The notes under the pieces: model-generated
Database searches by the model: none
What the model was told of the DNA's origin: nothing
The model's input: only the letters and a program-made list of their open reading frames with translations
Origin: Corallococcus sp. AS-1-6
GTDB lineage: Bacteria > Myxococcota > Myxococcia > Myxococcales > Myxococcaceae
NCBI RefSeq assembly: GCF_020037015.1
Contig: NZ_JAIQDE010000003.1
Coordinates: forward strand, 336,546 to 400,545
Direction: 5' to 3'
Length of the DNA: 64,000 nucleotides
Part shown: piece after piece, positions 33,833 through 43,174 of the stretch
Numbering within the stretch: position 1 is the stretch's first letter
How the letters are laid out: every line of letters begins with the position of its first letter
Position numbers and translations under genes: made by a program

Positions 33833-36800
33833 CTACGGCAGCACCGCGAGGAAGTTCTCGACGAAGGCGTTGTTGTCCTCGCGCAGCTCCATCACCGACC
33901 GCTGCGAGTCCACCAGCGCGCCCAGGTAGAACAGCCCGGAGCTTTGGTAGCCGGGCAGCGTGGACGTGGAGGTGAAGAGCTGGCGCGTCGCGCAGACCCC
34001 GGCCTCCAGGTAGCCCACGTCCAGGGCGCCCAGGGTCACCTGGGTGGAGGAGGACGGGAACTCGTCGAAGAACGCCAGGGTGGGCTGGGTGGAGAGGAGG
34101 AGCTCCACCTGGCTGGTCCCCCCCGTGGGCTGCGTGCCCTGGTTGCAGACCGTCACGGTGATGGAGAACATCTCGCTCCCACGCACGGCGAACGGCGCGG
34201 CGACCTCCGTGACGACCAGGTCCGGCGCGAACCCCACGCCCATGCGGCCCCGCACGAAGGCGTTGTTGTCCGTGCGCAGCTCTTCACCGGAGTACCCGGC
34301 GCGCACGATGGCTCCCACGAAGAGGGGCGCCTCCGGCTCCGCGGGGGGCGTGTTGGCCTGGAAGGTGCCTTCCCGCGTGATGCACGCGTTCTCCGGCAGG
34401 CCCGGGATGTCCACCGTCCCCGCCAGGGACACGCTGGAGCCCGGCGCGGGGAACCCTCCGGGGAGGTCCAGCTCCGGCGGGGTGGCTTCCGTGGAGAGGA
34501 AGAACTCCACCATCCGCGAGGAGGAGGGCTGCGTGCCCTGGTTGCAGACGGTCACGGAGACCTGCGCCTGGCCGGAGGGCTCGATGTTCGCCGGCCCGCC
34601 CATCGCGGTGATGACGAGGTCCGGCGCGGACCCCACGCCGACGCGCGGCCCGACGAAGGTGTTGTTGTCCTTGCGCACCTCCTGGATGTTCCAGTTCCGG
34701 TCCACCATGGCCCCCACGTAGTACGTCCGCGGCTCCGGCCCCGTGCTCCCGTAGAGATTTCCGGGCACCGGCGTGGTGATGCAGGCGTGCGCTCCCAACT
34801 GGGGGAGGGAGACCTCGCCCAGGAGGTTTTCGGGAGGAGGCGGAGCCCCGTACTGCGCCGGCAGGGACAGCTCGGGTTGGCTCAGCAGGTGCAACGTCAC
34901 CTGCGGGCCGTACGACGTGGCCTGGGAGCCCTGGTTGCAGACGGTGACGGTGCTGGTGAAGGACCGGCCCTCCTGGATGCTGACGGGCGGTGTCACCGCG
35001 GTGATGACCAGGTCCGGCTCCCACCCCACGCCCAGACGCCCCCGCACGAAGACGTTGTTGTCCTCGCGCAGCTCCATCCGGCTCAGGGCCGGATCCACGG
35101 CGGCGCTCAGGTACAGGGGCTGCCCCGGCGTGCTCCCATAGGGCTGGTCGGCGGACACCATCCCCATGGAGCTCACGCACTGCCCGGCCTGGAGCGGCGC
35201 GACGTTCAGGTACCCCGCCACGCTCTGGTTCGGGTAGGGGAACAGCCACGAATGGCCCTGATCCGGCAGGGCCCAGGTCTCCTCCGGGGACACGACGAGC
35301 GCCACCTCGGTGGAGCTGGAGGGATCGGTTCCCAGGTTGCAGACGCGCACGGTGGCGGCGAACGGCTCCCACGGCGCGACGGTGGCGGGGGCCTCCAGCG
35401 CGGTGACCGCCAGGTCCGGCCCGTAGCCCACGCTCAGGGGGCCCGCCACGCGGGTGTTGTTGTCCCAGCGCAGCTCGTACGGCCCCGCGTCCGGGTTGAC
35501 GACGGCCCCCAGGTACAGCGGGCGGAACGGCGCCGCGTAGGGCGGCGGGTTCGCGGAGCCGGTGACCTGCCGCGTGGTGCAGGCGCCCGCGCCCAGCGGC
35601 GGCAGGGACACGTCACCCACGAGCACCTGGCCGCCCCCCATCGGCGTGGACGGGAAGGGCAGGGGGTTGGGCGCCAGCAGGGTGTCCTCCGTGCTCACGT
35701 AGACCGCCACGCTCGCGGATTGGTTCATCGACGCGGTGCCCACGTTGCAGACCTTCACGGTGCTGGTGAAGGTGCTCCCGGGCCGCACGCTGGCGGGCCC
35801 CTGGAACTCCTTGACGACGAGGTCCGGCCCGTAGCCCAGGCCCAGGATGCCCGCGGCGAAGCCGTTGTTGTCCAGGCGCGGCTCGAACCCCTGCAGGTCC
35901 ACGACCGCGCTCAGGTTCAGGGGGCGCGCGAACGGCGACGGCCAAACGTCCACCGGACGCGTGGCGTAGAACGTGGAGCGCTGGGTCGTGCACTGCCCGG
36001 GCGCCAGCGGCAGGTCGGGCTGGGCGCGGCCCTGGAGGGCGTAGGCCCGCTGCGACTCCGAGTACACGGGCGGCGCCGGATACGGCCGCGACACGGGCGG
36101 CGCCGTCTCCGTGGAGAGGAACAGCGACACCCCGTAGTAGGACGCGGGGGAGTTGCCCTGGTTGCAGACCGTGTAGGTCGCGGTGAAGGCCTGGCCATCC
36201 TCGAGGTTCGCGGGCGCCTTCAGGCCGGTGATGACCAGGTCCGCCTCCGGCCCCGTGCCCACCAGCCCCTGGGTGAACGTGTTGTTGTCCTCGTTCAGCT
36301 CCTGGACGTTCCTGAACGTGTCGATGGCCGCGCCCAGGTACAGGGGCTGCCACGGCTGCGCCCCCCAGGGCAGGTCGCGGTGGGCGCCCACCATCAGCGT
36401 CCGGCACTGGCCGGCGGCGAGGAAGGGCACCTCCGTCTCGCCCAGTGACACCTGGGTCGACGTGGGGTACGGCCCGTACTGCGGCGGGAGCGCCACCGTG
36501 TCCTCCGTGGAGAGGAACAGCTCCAGGCGGGTGTAGCCCATCATGTCGCTGGTGCCCACGTTGCAGACCTGCGCCTCCACGGGGAACGAGTAGTGCTCCG
36601 GGAGGTTGGCGGGCCCCTTCAGCGCCCGCACCACCAGGTCGGGGCCATGGCCCACGCCCACGGCGCCCTTCGTGAAGGTGTTGTTGTCGTCACGCAGCTC
36701 GGAGATGGACTGCATCCCGTCCACGCGCGCGCCCAGGTACAGCGGCGCGTCCGGCTGGAAGGCCCCGGGCAGGGACGCGTTCCCGAACAGCGGCAGCGTG

Positions 36801-37963
36801 GCGCACCGTCCGGCATCCAGCCCCGGTGCGTACGCCTCCCCGGCGAAGGACTCCGTCGGGGAGCCGGGCTCCTGCGAGGCGGACAGCGAGGCCTGCGTGG
36901 AGAGCAGCATGTCCACGCGAACACCCGAGGCCGGGTCCGTGCCCACGTTGCACACCGTCACGGAGCCGGAGAACGGCAGCCCCGGATCGATGTTGGAGGG
37001 CCCCGTCATGCCGGTGACCACCAGGTCGGCATTGAAGCCCACGCTCATCCGGCCCGCGACGCGCGTGTTGTTGTCCTCGCGCAGCTCGGTGTGCTGCTGC
37101 TGAGGGTCGATGATGGCGCCCACGTACAGCGGCTGCTCGGGCTGCGTGGCCGCCGGGGGAACCTGGGCGAACGACTGCGTCCGGACCGTGAGGCAGCGGC
37201 CCGCCTCCAGCGGCGGCACGGGGACGACGCCCATCGGCGCCTGGACATCCACCGGCGCGCCCGGCGTGGGCAGGCTCAGGGTGTCCAGCGTGGAGATGTA
37301 GAGCTCCGCCTCGGAGTCGGACGAGGGCGCCGTGCCCACGTTGCAGACGCGCACGTCGGCGAGGAAGGGCGCTCCCGGACGGGCGCTCGCGGGGACGCTC
37401 ACCTCGGAGACCACGAGGTCCGGGCCCAGGCCCAGGCCCATCAGGCCGCGGACGAAGCCGTTGTTCGTCTCATCCAGCTCCTGCACCCGCTGCTGCGTGT
37501 CGATGCTGGCGCCCAGATAGAAGGCGGTGCCGGGCTGCCCCGGGGGCGGCAGCGCGTTGGCGGTCACGGTGCGCGTGACGCACTGCTGGGCCTCCAGCGG
37601 CCCCACGTCCGTCTCGCCCACGGTGATCTGCTGGGTCGGGGGCGGAGCGTTGGGGTCGGGCACCTGCTGGGTGGCGGTCGTGGACAGGTATACCTGCAGG
37701 AACGTGCCGCCGCTCTGCGGATACGCGGCCGCGGAGCCCTGGTTGCAGACCTTCACGGTGGCGGTGAAGGGGTCCCCGTCGCGAACGCTGTCGGGGGCGC
37801 GAAGCGCGGTGATGACCAGGTCCGAGCCGTGGTCCAGGGAATGGCTTTGACCGCGGGCGGGGTTCGCGCCGGACGACGCGCCCTCACTTCCACAGCCGGT
37901 GATGACGAGCGTGCCAGCGATGAGCAGGCATGCGCGTCTCCAGGACGGCGAGAGCCGTTGCAT
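33833..37963 (-). CDS. CARDB-repeat lipoprotein, ten repeats
   Basis: A 1376-residue lipoprotein (lipobox ITGC, Cys24). Almost all of it is ten tandem Ig-like CARDB repeats of about 130 residues. Each begins PDLVV(T/I)xxxxP and continues VCNxGT, an LSTxxT strand, LxxGxCxT, PLYLGAxVD and ELREDNNxFVxG. One cysteine in VCN and one in GxC per repeat probably form a disulphide. CARDB domains are thought to mediate adhesion or surface scaffolding; here the protein would form a long lipid-anchored rod. ATG 37963 has AAGGAG seven bases upstream, so the longer open frame to 38242 is not used. The next gene upstream is a paralogue, so a tandem duplication is likely. Confidence 0.93.
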   Translation of the reverse strand: MQRLSPSWRRACLLIAGTLVITGCGSEGASSGANPARGQSHSLDHGSDLVITALRAPDSVRDGDPFTATVKVCNQGSAAAYPQSGGTFLQVYLSTTATQQVPDPNAPPPTQQITVGETDVGPLEAQQCVTRTVTANALPPPGQPGTAFYLGASIDTQQRVQELDETNNGFVRGLMGLGLGPDLVVSEVSVPASARPGAPFLADVRVCNVGTAPSSDSEAELYISTLDTLSLPTPGAPVDVQAPMGVVPVPPLEAGRCLTVRTQSFAQVPPAATQPEQPLYVGAIIDPQQQHTELREDNNTRVAGRMSVGFNADLVVTGMTGPSNIDPGLPFSGSVTVCNVGTDPASGVRVDMLLSTQASLSASQEPGSPTESFAGEAYAPGLDAGRCATLPLFGNASLPGAFQPDAPLYLGARVDGMQSISELRDDNNTFTKGAVGVGHGPDLVVRALKGPANLPEHYSFPVEAQVCNVGTSDMMGYTRLELFLSTEDTVALPPQYGPYPTSTQVSLGETEVPFLAAGQCRTLMVGAHRDLPWGAQPWQPLYLGAAIDTFRNVQELNEDNNTFTQGLVGTGPEADLVITGLKAPANLEDGQAFTATYTVCNQGNSPASYYGVSLFLSTETAPPVSRPYPAPPVYSESQRAYALQGRAQPDLPLAPGQCTTQRSTFYATRPVDVWPSPFARPLNLSAVVDLQGFEPRLDNNGFAAGILGLGYGPDLVVKEFQGPASVRPGSTFTSTVKVCNVGTASMNQSASVAVYVSTEDTLLAPNPLPFPSTPMGGGQVLVGDVSLPPLGAGACTTRQVTGSANPPPYAAPFRPLYLGAVVNPDAGPYELRWDNNTRVAGPLSVGYGPDLAVTALEAPATVAPWEPFAATVRVCNLGTDPSSSTEVALVVSPEETWALPDQGHSWLFPYPNQSVAGYLNVAPLQAGQCVSSMGMVSADQPYGSTPGQPLYLSAAVDPALSRMELREDNNVFVRGRLGVGWEPDLVITAVTPPVSIQEGRSFTSTVTVCNQGSQATSYGPQVTLHLLSQPELSLPAQYGAPPPPENLLGEVSLPQLGAHACITTPVPGNLYGSTGPEPRTYYVGAMVDRNWNIQEVRKDNNTFVGPRVGVGSAPDLVITAMGGPANIEPSGQAQVSVTVCNQGTQPSSSRMVEFFLSTEATPPELDLPGGFPAPGSSVSLAGTVDIPGLPENACITREGTFQANTPPAEPEAPLFVGAIVRAGYSGEELRTDNNAFVRGRMGVGFAPDLVVTEVAAPFAVRGSEMFSITVTVCNQGTQPTGGTSQVELLLSTQPTLAFFDEFPSSSTQVTLGALDVGYLEAGVCATRQLFTSTSTLPGYQSSGLFYLGALVDSQRSVMELREDNNAFVENFLAVLP

Positions 37964-38117
37964 GTGTTCTCCTTGGGGGTGTGTGAAATCCGTGAAGCGC
38001 CGGCAGCCGGGCCGGGACCGACGCCGTGAGGGCACTAAAGCGCCGCCCTCGCCGGCGAAAAGCCGATGCGGTTCAAACCAATCGTGACGGAGGCGTGGCC
38101 TGGGAAAGGCAAACGCC

Positions 38118-38143
38118 GGCCGGGGTTCGTGAAGACCCCGGCC
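38118..38143 (-). repeat. Orphan hairpin related to the CARDB terminators
   Basis: GGCCGGGGT (38118-38126) and ACCCCGGCC (38135-38143) enclose loop TCGTGAAG, the same loop as the hairpin after the downstream CARDB gene. The following bases (CCACG...GTTCAACG) also resemble that gene's 3' flank at 33795-33832. It lies 155 bases upstream of a start codon, an odd place for a terminator, and looks like a relic of duplication. Confidence 0.55.
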
Positions 38144-38257
38144 CACGTCCCCACGCGCGCTGGCCGCCGGGCCCGGTTCAACGTCGCGGGGACATCCAGG
38201 GGATTCCCTTAACGGCGGACAGCCCGGGGTATTCAAACCCAACCCATCGCGGCCCTG

Positions 38258-38303
38258 AAAAAAGGCAGACGCCGGCCGGGATGCCTGGGCATCCCGGCCG
38301 GCG
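38258..38303 (-). terminator. Intrinsic terminator of the seven-repeat CARDB gene
   Basis: A perfect 16-base inverted repeat (38270-38285 with 38288-38303, CGCCGGCCGGGATGCC and its complement) is followed on the minus strand by GTCTGCCTTTTTT. It lies 39 bases beyond the stop codon. The rest of the 378-base gap up to 37964 holds the orphan hairpin and the leader of the downstream gene. Confidence 0.85.
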
Positions 38304-38341
38304 CATCCTGGTGAGGAGGTTTGTGATTCCTCTCGGAAGGC

Positions 38342-41233
38342 CTACTGCGCCTGGCTGATGGGCGCGGCCATCGTCAGCGCGTTGTCGTCCTCACGCAGCT
38401 CCAGCAGCGAGCCCGGCGCGTCCACCAGGGCGCCCAGGTAGAGGGGCTGCCCGGACAGGGCCGAGGAGGGGCGGACCACGAAGCCCTGCACCGGCAGCGT
38501 GGTGCACTGGCCCGAGGCCAGCGCGGACACCATGACGTTCCCCACGGGGCTCTGCACCTGGGTGTAGGGGGGCAGGCCCTGGCCGGGCACGTACAGGGAC
38601 GTCTCCGTGGAGATGACCAGGTCCAGCGGCACGGAGCCGTACAGGGGCTGGTTGCCCTCGTTGCAGACCTGCACCTGCGCGCTGAACGAGCTGTACTGCG
38701 GCAGCCCCGTGGGCGCCGTCACCGCGCGCACCACCAGGTCCGGCCCGTTGCCCAGGATGAGCCGCGACGTCACGCGGGCGTTGTTGTCCTCGCGCAGCTC
38801 CATCACCTGGTTGGCGCTGTCCACGCGGGCCCCCAGGAAGAGGGGGCTGCTGGGGTCGGCGGAATAGGGCAGGGACGCGGGGCCGCTCAGCGGCGTCGTC
38901 ACGCACTGGCCCACGGCGAGCCCCGGCACGGGCGCCACGTTCACCACGGTCTCGGAGGGCGCGGGAGGCGGCGACTGCGTGGACAGCGCCTCCTCCGTGG
39001 ACAGGACGCCCATCACCTGCGCGGGGCCCGCCGGCTCCGTCCCCACGTTGCAGACCGTCACGTTCACCGTGACGGGGCCGTAGGGGCTGGCGGTGGAGGG
39101 GCCGGTGACGTCCGTCACCACCAGGTCCGGGCCGTTGCCTGGCGTGATGGGGCCCGCGGCGCGCAGGTTGTTGTCCTCACGCGGCTCCATGGACTGCTGG
39201 TTCACGTCCGCCAGGGCCACCAGGTACAGCGGCTGCGACGGCGTGGCCTCCGGCGGGGGAATGACGGAGACCGTCTTCGGGTACAGCGCGCAGGCGCCCG
39301 CCGCGAGCGGAGACACCTCCACCGTGCCCACCGGCGCCTGGGACAACGGCGAAGGGGCCAGCGTGGGGGACACCGCCGTGGGCGTGGTGGACAGGAAGAG
39401 CCCCACCGTGGAGGGCCCCGTGGACAGGGTGCCCTCGTTGCAGACCTGCACGTCCGTCCACAGTGAGGTGCCGATCTTGACGCTGGAAGGCGCCGTCAGC
39501 GTGCGCACGACGAGGTCCGGGCCGGACCCCAGGCCGATGCGGGACAGGGCGGACACGTTGTTGTCCTCGCGCAGCTCCGGCAGCGCCGCGCGCGGATCCA
39601 CGACGGCGCCCACGGACAGCACCGGGTTCGGCATCACCGCTCCGGGAGGCAGGCCGGCGCTCCCGGTCACCCGCCGGGTGACGCACTCACGCGCCTCCAG
39701 CGCCGGCACCTGGGCCATGCCCATCAGCACGGCGGTCATGGGCGGCGGACCCGACGGAGCGATGTTCAGCGAGGACTCGTTCGTGACGTACACCTCCACG
39801 GGCACCTCGGCGGAGCGCGTCGTCCCCACGTTGCAGACCTTCGCGGACACCGTGAACGGGCCGTAGAGCGGCGCGAGGGAGGGGGCCTCCAGCGCGACGA
39901 CGGTGAGGTCGGGCCGGGACCCCACGCCCACCCGCGAGTCCGCGCGGGTGTTGTTGTCCTCGCGCAGCTCCAGCACGCCCTGGGGCAGGTCCACGATGGC
40001 GCCCAGGTACAGGGGCTGATCGACGGGGCTTCCGTACGGGCTGTTGGCGGGGCCCTGCACCGTGCGGGTGGCGCACTGGCCCGCGCCCAGGTACGGCACG
40101 CTGAAGTTCGCCACCGGCAGCTCGGTCATGGGGCGGGGCTGGGTCGACGGGGCCGCCAGCGATGGCGCCGAGGACAGGACCACCCGCACGTCGACCGTGT
40201 TGGCGGACTGGAAGCCCGTGTTGCACACCGTCGCCGTCGCCTGGAGCGGATCCCCCGGGCGCACGCTCGCGGGCCCCGTCACGGAGCGGATGATCAGGTC
40301 CGGGCCGTTGCCCACGCCCACCGGTCCCTGCACGAACGTGTTGTTGTCCTCGCGCAGCTCCAGCACGCTCCCCGGCGCGTCCGCGATGGCTCCCAGGTAC
40401 AGGGGCGTGCCGGGCGGCACGGAGGTGGGCGGCGGCAGGACGGTGCCGCTGACGGGCACCGTGCGGCACTGACCCTCGTTCAGGCTGCTCACGCTCGCGG
40501 CGCCAATCAGGACCTGCGTGGTGGGCGGCGGACCGGAGGGCGGCGGCACCGTCAGTCCGTTCACCGTGGACAGGTAGAGCTGCACGGAGCCGCTGGGGCT
40601 GGGATCCGTGCCCACGTTGCACACCGTCGCGGAGGCGGTGACGTACTGGCCCGGCGCCAGGTTCGCCGGCGCGTCCACCCGGGTGACGACCAGGTCCGGC
40701 CGCCAGCCCACGCCCATCAGGCCGCGGACGAAGCCGTTGTTCGTCTCGTCCGACTCGGACACCCCCTTCTGCGTGTCGATGCTGGCCCCCAGGTAGTAGG
40801 CGCCGTTGCCCGTGAAGCCCGAGGGCGGGCTGACGGAGATGCTCAGCGAACGGCTGACGCACTGGCCCGCGTACACCGGACCCACGTCCGTCTGTCCCTG
40901 GGTGCTCTGGACGGTGAGCGGCGGCGTCCCCGGCCCCGGCACCTGCTGCGTGGACGTGGTGGACAGGTACACCTGGAGCGTGGTGTTGGAATACACATTC
41001 TGGTCACCGGCGTTGCAGACCTTCGCGGTGACGGTGATGGACTGGCCGGGCTCCGCGTTGTCCGGAGCGCTCAGCTCCGTGATGCGCAGGTCCGGGCCGG
41101 GCAGGAGCGCACGGGCCTGCTGCTCCAACGTGGGCGCTTCCTCTGGCACGGAGCCGTCCGTGCAACCCGTGAGCGCGAGCGCGCCCGTGATGAAGAGACA
41201 CGAATACCGCCATGGCGGCGTACGCCGAGACAT
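38342..41233 (-). CDS. CARDB-repeat lipoprotein, seven repeats
   Basis: A 963-residue paralogue of the neighbouring ten-repeat lipoprotein. The signal peptide ends in LTGC (Cys24), followed by seven CARDB repeats with the same landmarks (PDLVVT, VCNxGT, LSTxxT, GxCxT, PLYLGAxVD, ELREDNN). The first repeats of the two proteins are especially alike, both ending in SDETNN- or LDETNNGFVRGLMG. ATG 41233 is preceded by AGGAG at a six-base spacing. An envelope location with an adhesive or structural role is inferred from the family. It ends in a strong terminator before the second gene, so each is likely to have its own promoter. The last repeat lacks a canonical DNN (DDN instead). Confidence 0.93.
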   Translation of the reverse strand: MSRRTPPWRYSCLFITGALALTGCTDGSVPEEAPTLEQQARALLPGPDLRITELSAPDNAEPGQSITVTAKVCNAGDQNVYSNTTLQVYLSTTSTQQVPGPGTPPLTVQSTQGQTDVGPVYAGQCVSRSLSISVSPPSGFTGNGAYYLGASIDTQKGVSESDETNNGFVRGLMGVGWRPDLVVTRVDAPANLAPGQYVTASATVCNVGTDPSPSGSVQLYLSTVNGLTVPPPSGPPPTTQVLIGAASVSSLNEGQCRTVPVSGTVLPPPTSVPPGTPLYLGAIADAPGSVLELREDNNTFVQGPVGVGNGPDLIIRSVTGPASVRPGDPLQATATVCNTGFQSANTVDVRVVLSSAPSLAAPSTQPRPMTELPVANFSVPYLGAGQCATRTVQGPANSPYGSPVDQPLYLGAIVDLPQGVLELREDNNTRADSRVGVGSRPDLTVVALEAPSLAPLYGPFTVSAKVCNVGTTRSAEVPVEVYVTNESSLNIAPSGPPPMTAVLMGMAQVPALEARECVTRRVTGSAGLPPGAVMPNPVLSVGAVVDPRAALPELREDNNVSALSRIGLGSGPDLVVRTLTAPSSVKIGTSLWTDVQVCNEGTLSTGPSTVGLFLSTTPTAVSPTLAPSPLSQAPVGTVEVSPLAAGACALYPKTVSVIPPPEATPSQPLYLVALADVNQQSMEPREDNNLRAAGPITPGNGPDLVVTDVTGPSTASPYGPVTVNVTVCNVGTEPAGPAQVMGVLSTEEALSTQSPPPAPSETVVNVAPVPGLAVGQCVTTPLSGPASLPYSADPSSPLFLGARVDSANQVMELREDNNARVTSRLILGNGPDLVVRAVTAPTGLPQYSSFSAQVQVCNEGNQPLYGSVPLDLVISTETSLYVPGQGLPPYTQVQSPVGNVMVSALASGQCTTLPVQGFVVRPSSALSGQPLYLGALVDAPGSLLELREDDNALTMAAPISQAQ

Positions 41234-41386
41234 GCAGACTCCTGGGCTGGGGGGTGAAGGCGACGATACAGGCCCGGTGTGACATCCACCGGACCTGCAC
41301 GTCTCTTCTAGGAATGAAACCCAGGCGGGGAAAACATGTTTCAGTCTTCCCCAACGGACTGTGTCTTCAATCCGCCCGCCGGTGTC

Positions 41387-42892
41387 TCACTCCACCTCGA
41401 CGCGTCCGTTCGCCACGAGCCACCGCGTGGTGGTGCAGGAGCGGGCGAAGGGCGCGTCGTGGGTGACGAGCAGCAGCGCGCCAGGGTAGTCGTGCAGCGC
41501 CGCCTCCAGCCTCTCGATGGACGGCAGGTCCAGGTGGTTGGTGGGTTCGTCCAGCACCAGGGCCCAGGCGTGCTGGCCCAGGCCGCGCGCGATGGCCAGC
41601 TTGCGCGCCTCGCCGGGCGACGGCTGCTCGGACGCGAGCAGCCGGTGGGGATCCACCCCCAGCGCGGCCACCAGGGACATCACCCGGCCGCGCTCCTCCG
41701 GGGGCAGCTCGCGCACCGCGTCCAGCAGGGCGCGCGTCTCCTCCGCGCCCAGGTCCTGGGGCAGGTACAGGAGCTTCTCGCGAGGCACGCGCGCCTGCTT
41801 CAGCAGGGCCTTCAGGAGCGTCGTCTTGCCGGCGCCGTTGGGCCCCTCGATGCGGATGCGCGCCTCGCGGTCCACGTCCAGGCGGGTGGGGCCCAGCACC
41901 TCCACGTCGCCGGCCTTCAGGCCCGGAGTGTCGAACGTGAAGAGCCACGGGTTGGGCGAGCGCACGTAGTCCACGAACACGGAGCGGCCCACGGTCTTGT
42001 CCACGGTGAAGGTGCCCACCGCGGCCTCGGCGCGCTCCAGCTCCCGGCGCTTCACGGTGACCTGGTGGCCCAGGCGGGACTCGGCCCAGCTCGCCAGCGT
42101 GGACGGGCCCAGGCCGCGCGCGTCGCTGTCGTACTTGTTGCGCATCCGCCGCCCGGTGCTGCGCGACAGGGTGGCGCCCTGGTGCTCGCGCCGGGCGTTG
42201 GCCAGGAGCTGCGCGGCCCGGTCCCGCTCCGCCTTGGACTGCTGGTGGGCGGCGACCTCCGCCTCGCGCTCCGCCTCCCAGTGGCCCTTCGCGGCGGAGT
42301 AGGCGCCCGGGTACAGGTGCGCCTCGCCGCCGTGCACGCGCAGCGTGGCCTGGGTGAGCGTCTCCAACAGCTCGCGGTCGTGGGACACGACGACGCCCAC
42401 GCCCCGGAAGCGGCGCAGCGCCGCCACCAGCCACGTGCGCGCCTCCGCGTCCAGGTGGTTGGTGGGTTCATCCAGCAGGAGCACGTCCGGATCGCGGGCG
42501 AGCGCCGCGCCCACCTGCCAGCGCTTGCGCTCCCCCGGGGACAGCGTGGGCCAGCGCTCCAGCGCGGTGACGTCCAGGCCCAACTGGCCCTGGAGCCTGC
42601 GCGCCAGCGCGTCCCAGGCGTCCGCGAACGCGGTGATGTCGGGCGTGAGCGCCTCCACGCCCTGCGGACACAGGCACACGAGCGGCGAGTCCGGCTCGAA
42701 CTGGAGCTGCCCGGACGTGGGCGTCAGCTCCCCGGACAGCAGGCGCAGCAGGGTGGACTTGCCGGCGCCGTTGGGGCCGACGAGGCCCGTCCAGCCCGGG
42801 GCGAGGTGGAACTCCACGTCGGTGAGGACGGGGATGGCATCAGTGAACGAAAAGCAGACGCGGTGCGCGCGCACGGAGGAGGACGAGGGCAT
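41387..42892 (-). CDS. ABC-F family ATPase
   Basis: A 501-residue soluble protein with two ABC ATPase domains and no membrane segment. Domain 1 has Walker A GPNGAGKS (39-46), signature LSPGERKR and Walker B VLLLDEPTNHLD. Domain 2 has GPNGAGKT, signature PSPGEARK and LVLDEPTNHLD. An Arg/Lys-rich linker lies between them. ABC-F proteins bind the ribosomal E site and act as translation factors or antibiotic-resistance proteins. The second signature starts with Pro instead of Leu, and the protein is shorter than EttA or Uup, so its exact role is open. Start ATG 42892. No operon partner is evident. Confidence 0.92.
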   Translation of the reverse strand: MPSSSSVRAHRVCFSFTDAIPVLTDVEFHLAPGWTGLVGPNGAGKSTLLRLLSGELTPTSGQLQFEPDSPLVCLCPQGVEALTPDITAFADAWDALARRLQGQLGLDVTALERWPTLSPGERKRWQVGAALARDPDVLLLDEPTNHLDAEARTWLVAALRRFRGVGVVVSHDRELLETLTQATLRVHGGEAHLYPGAYSAAKGHWEAEREAEVAAHQQSKAERDRAAQLLANARREHQGATLSRSTGRRMRNKYDSDARGLGPSTLASWAESRLGHQVTVKRRELERAEAAVGTFTVDKTVGRSVFVDYVRSPNPWLFTFDTPGLKAGDVEVLGPTRLDVDREARIRIEGPNGAGKTTLLKALLKQARVPREKLLYLPQDLGAEETRALLDAVRELPPEERGRVMSLVAALGVDPHRLLASEQPSPGEARKLAIARGLGQHAWALVLDEPTNHLDLPSIERLEAALHDYPGALLLVTHDAPFARSCTTTRWLVANGRVEVE

Positions 42893-43128
42893 GTTGAAGC
42901 GACTCCTGAAACCGGAAGCCAGCGCGCACGTCCGGTGGGGACGCGCGGCGGCGGGGTACAGCCAGGGACCGGGTTTTCAGGCGAACAGCTTCAAGGTTCC
43001 GCGGACCTCGTTCAGGGGAAGAGCTCTGACCTCTCCCCACGTGGACAGCCGACAGCCGGTGCTTCAGGTGAAGCATGTGGCACGGGCCGGGCGGATGACA
43101 AGGCCCGGGCGCGCGCGCCGTGAAGCAA

Positions 43129-43158
43129 AGGGCACCGACGGGGAAACGCCGGTGCCCT
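43129..43158 (-). terminator. Probable terminator of the SPFH gene
   Basis: A 12-base stem with one mismatch (AGGGCACCGACG / CGCCGGTGCCCT) lies 17 bases beyond the SPFH stop codon and is followed on the minus strand by TTGCTTC. The remainder of the gap to 42893 shows no gene. Confidence 0.55.
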
Positions 43159-43174
43159 GACGGCGATTCCCGCG

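Noticed and set aside
36593..38029. Long plus-strand frames across the CARDB genes
   Set aside because: They are antisense to clear CARDB repeats and translate to His/Arg-rich sequence without motifs.
37964..38242. Upstream extension of the ten-repeat CARDB protein by 93 residues
   Set aside because: It would bury a clear lipoprotein signal peptide and passes through a hairpin. ATG 37963 has a perfect ribosome binding site.
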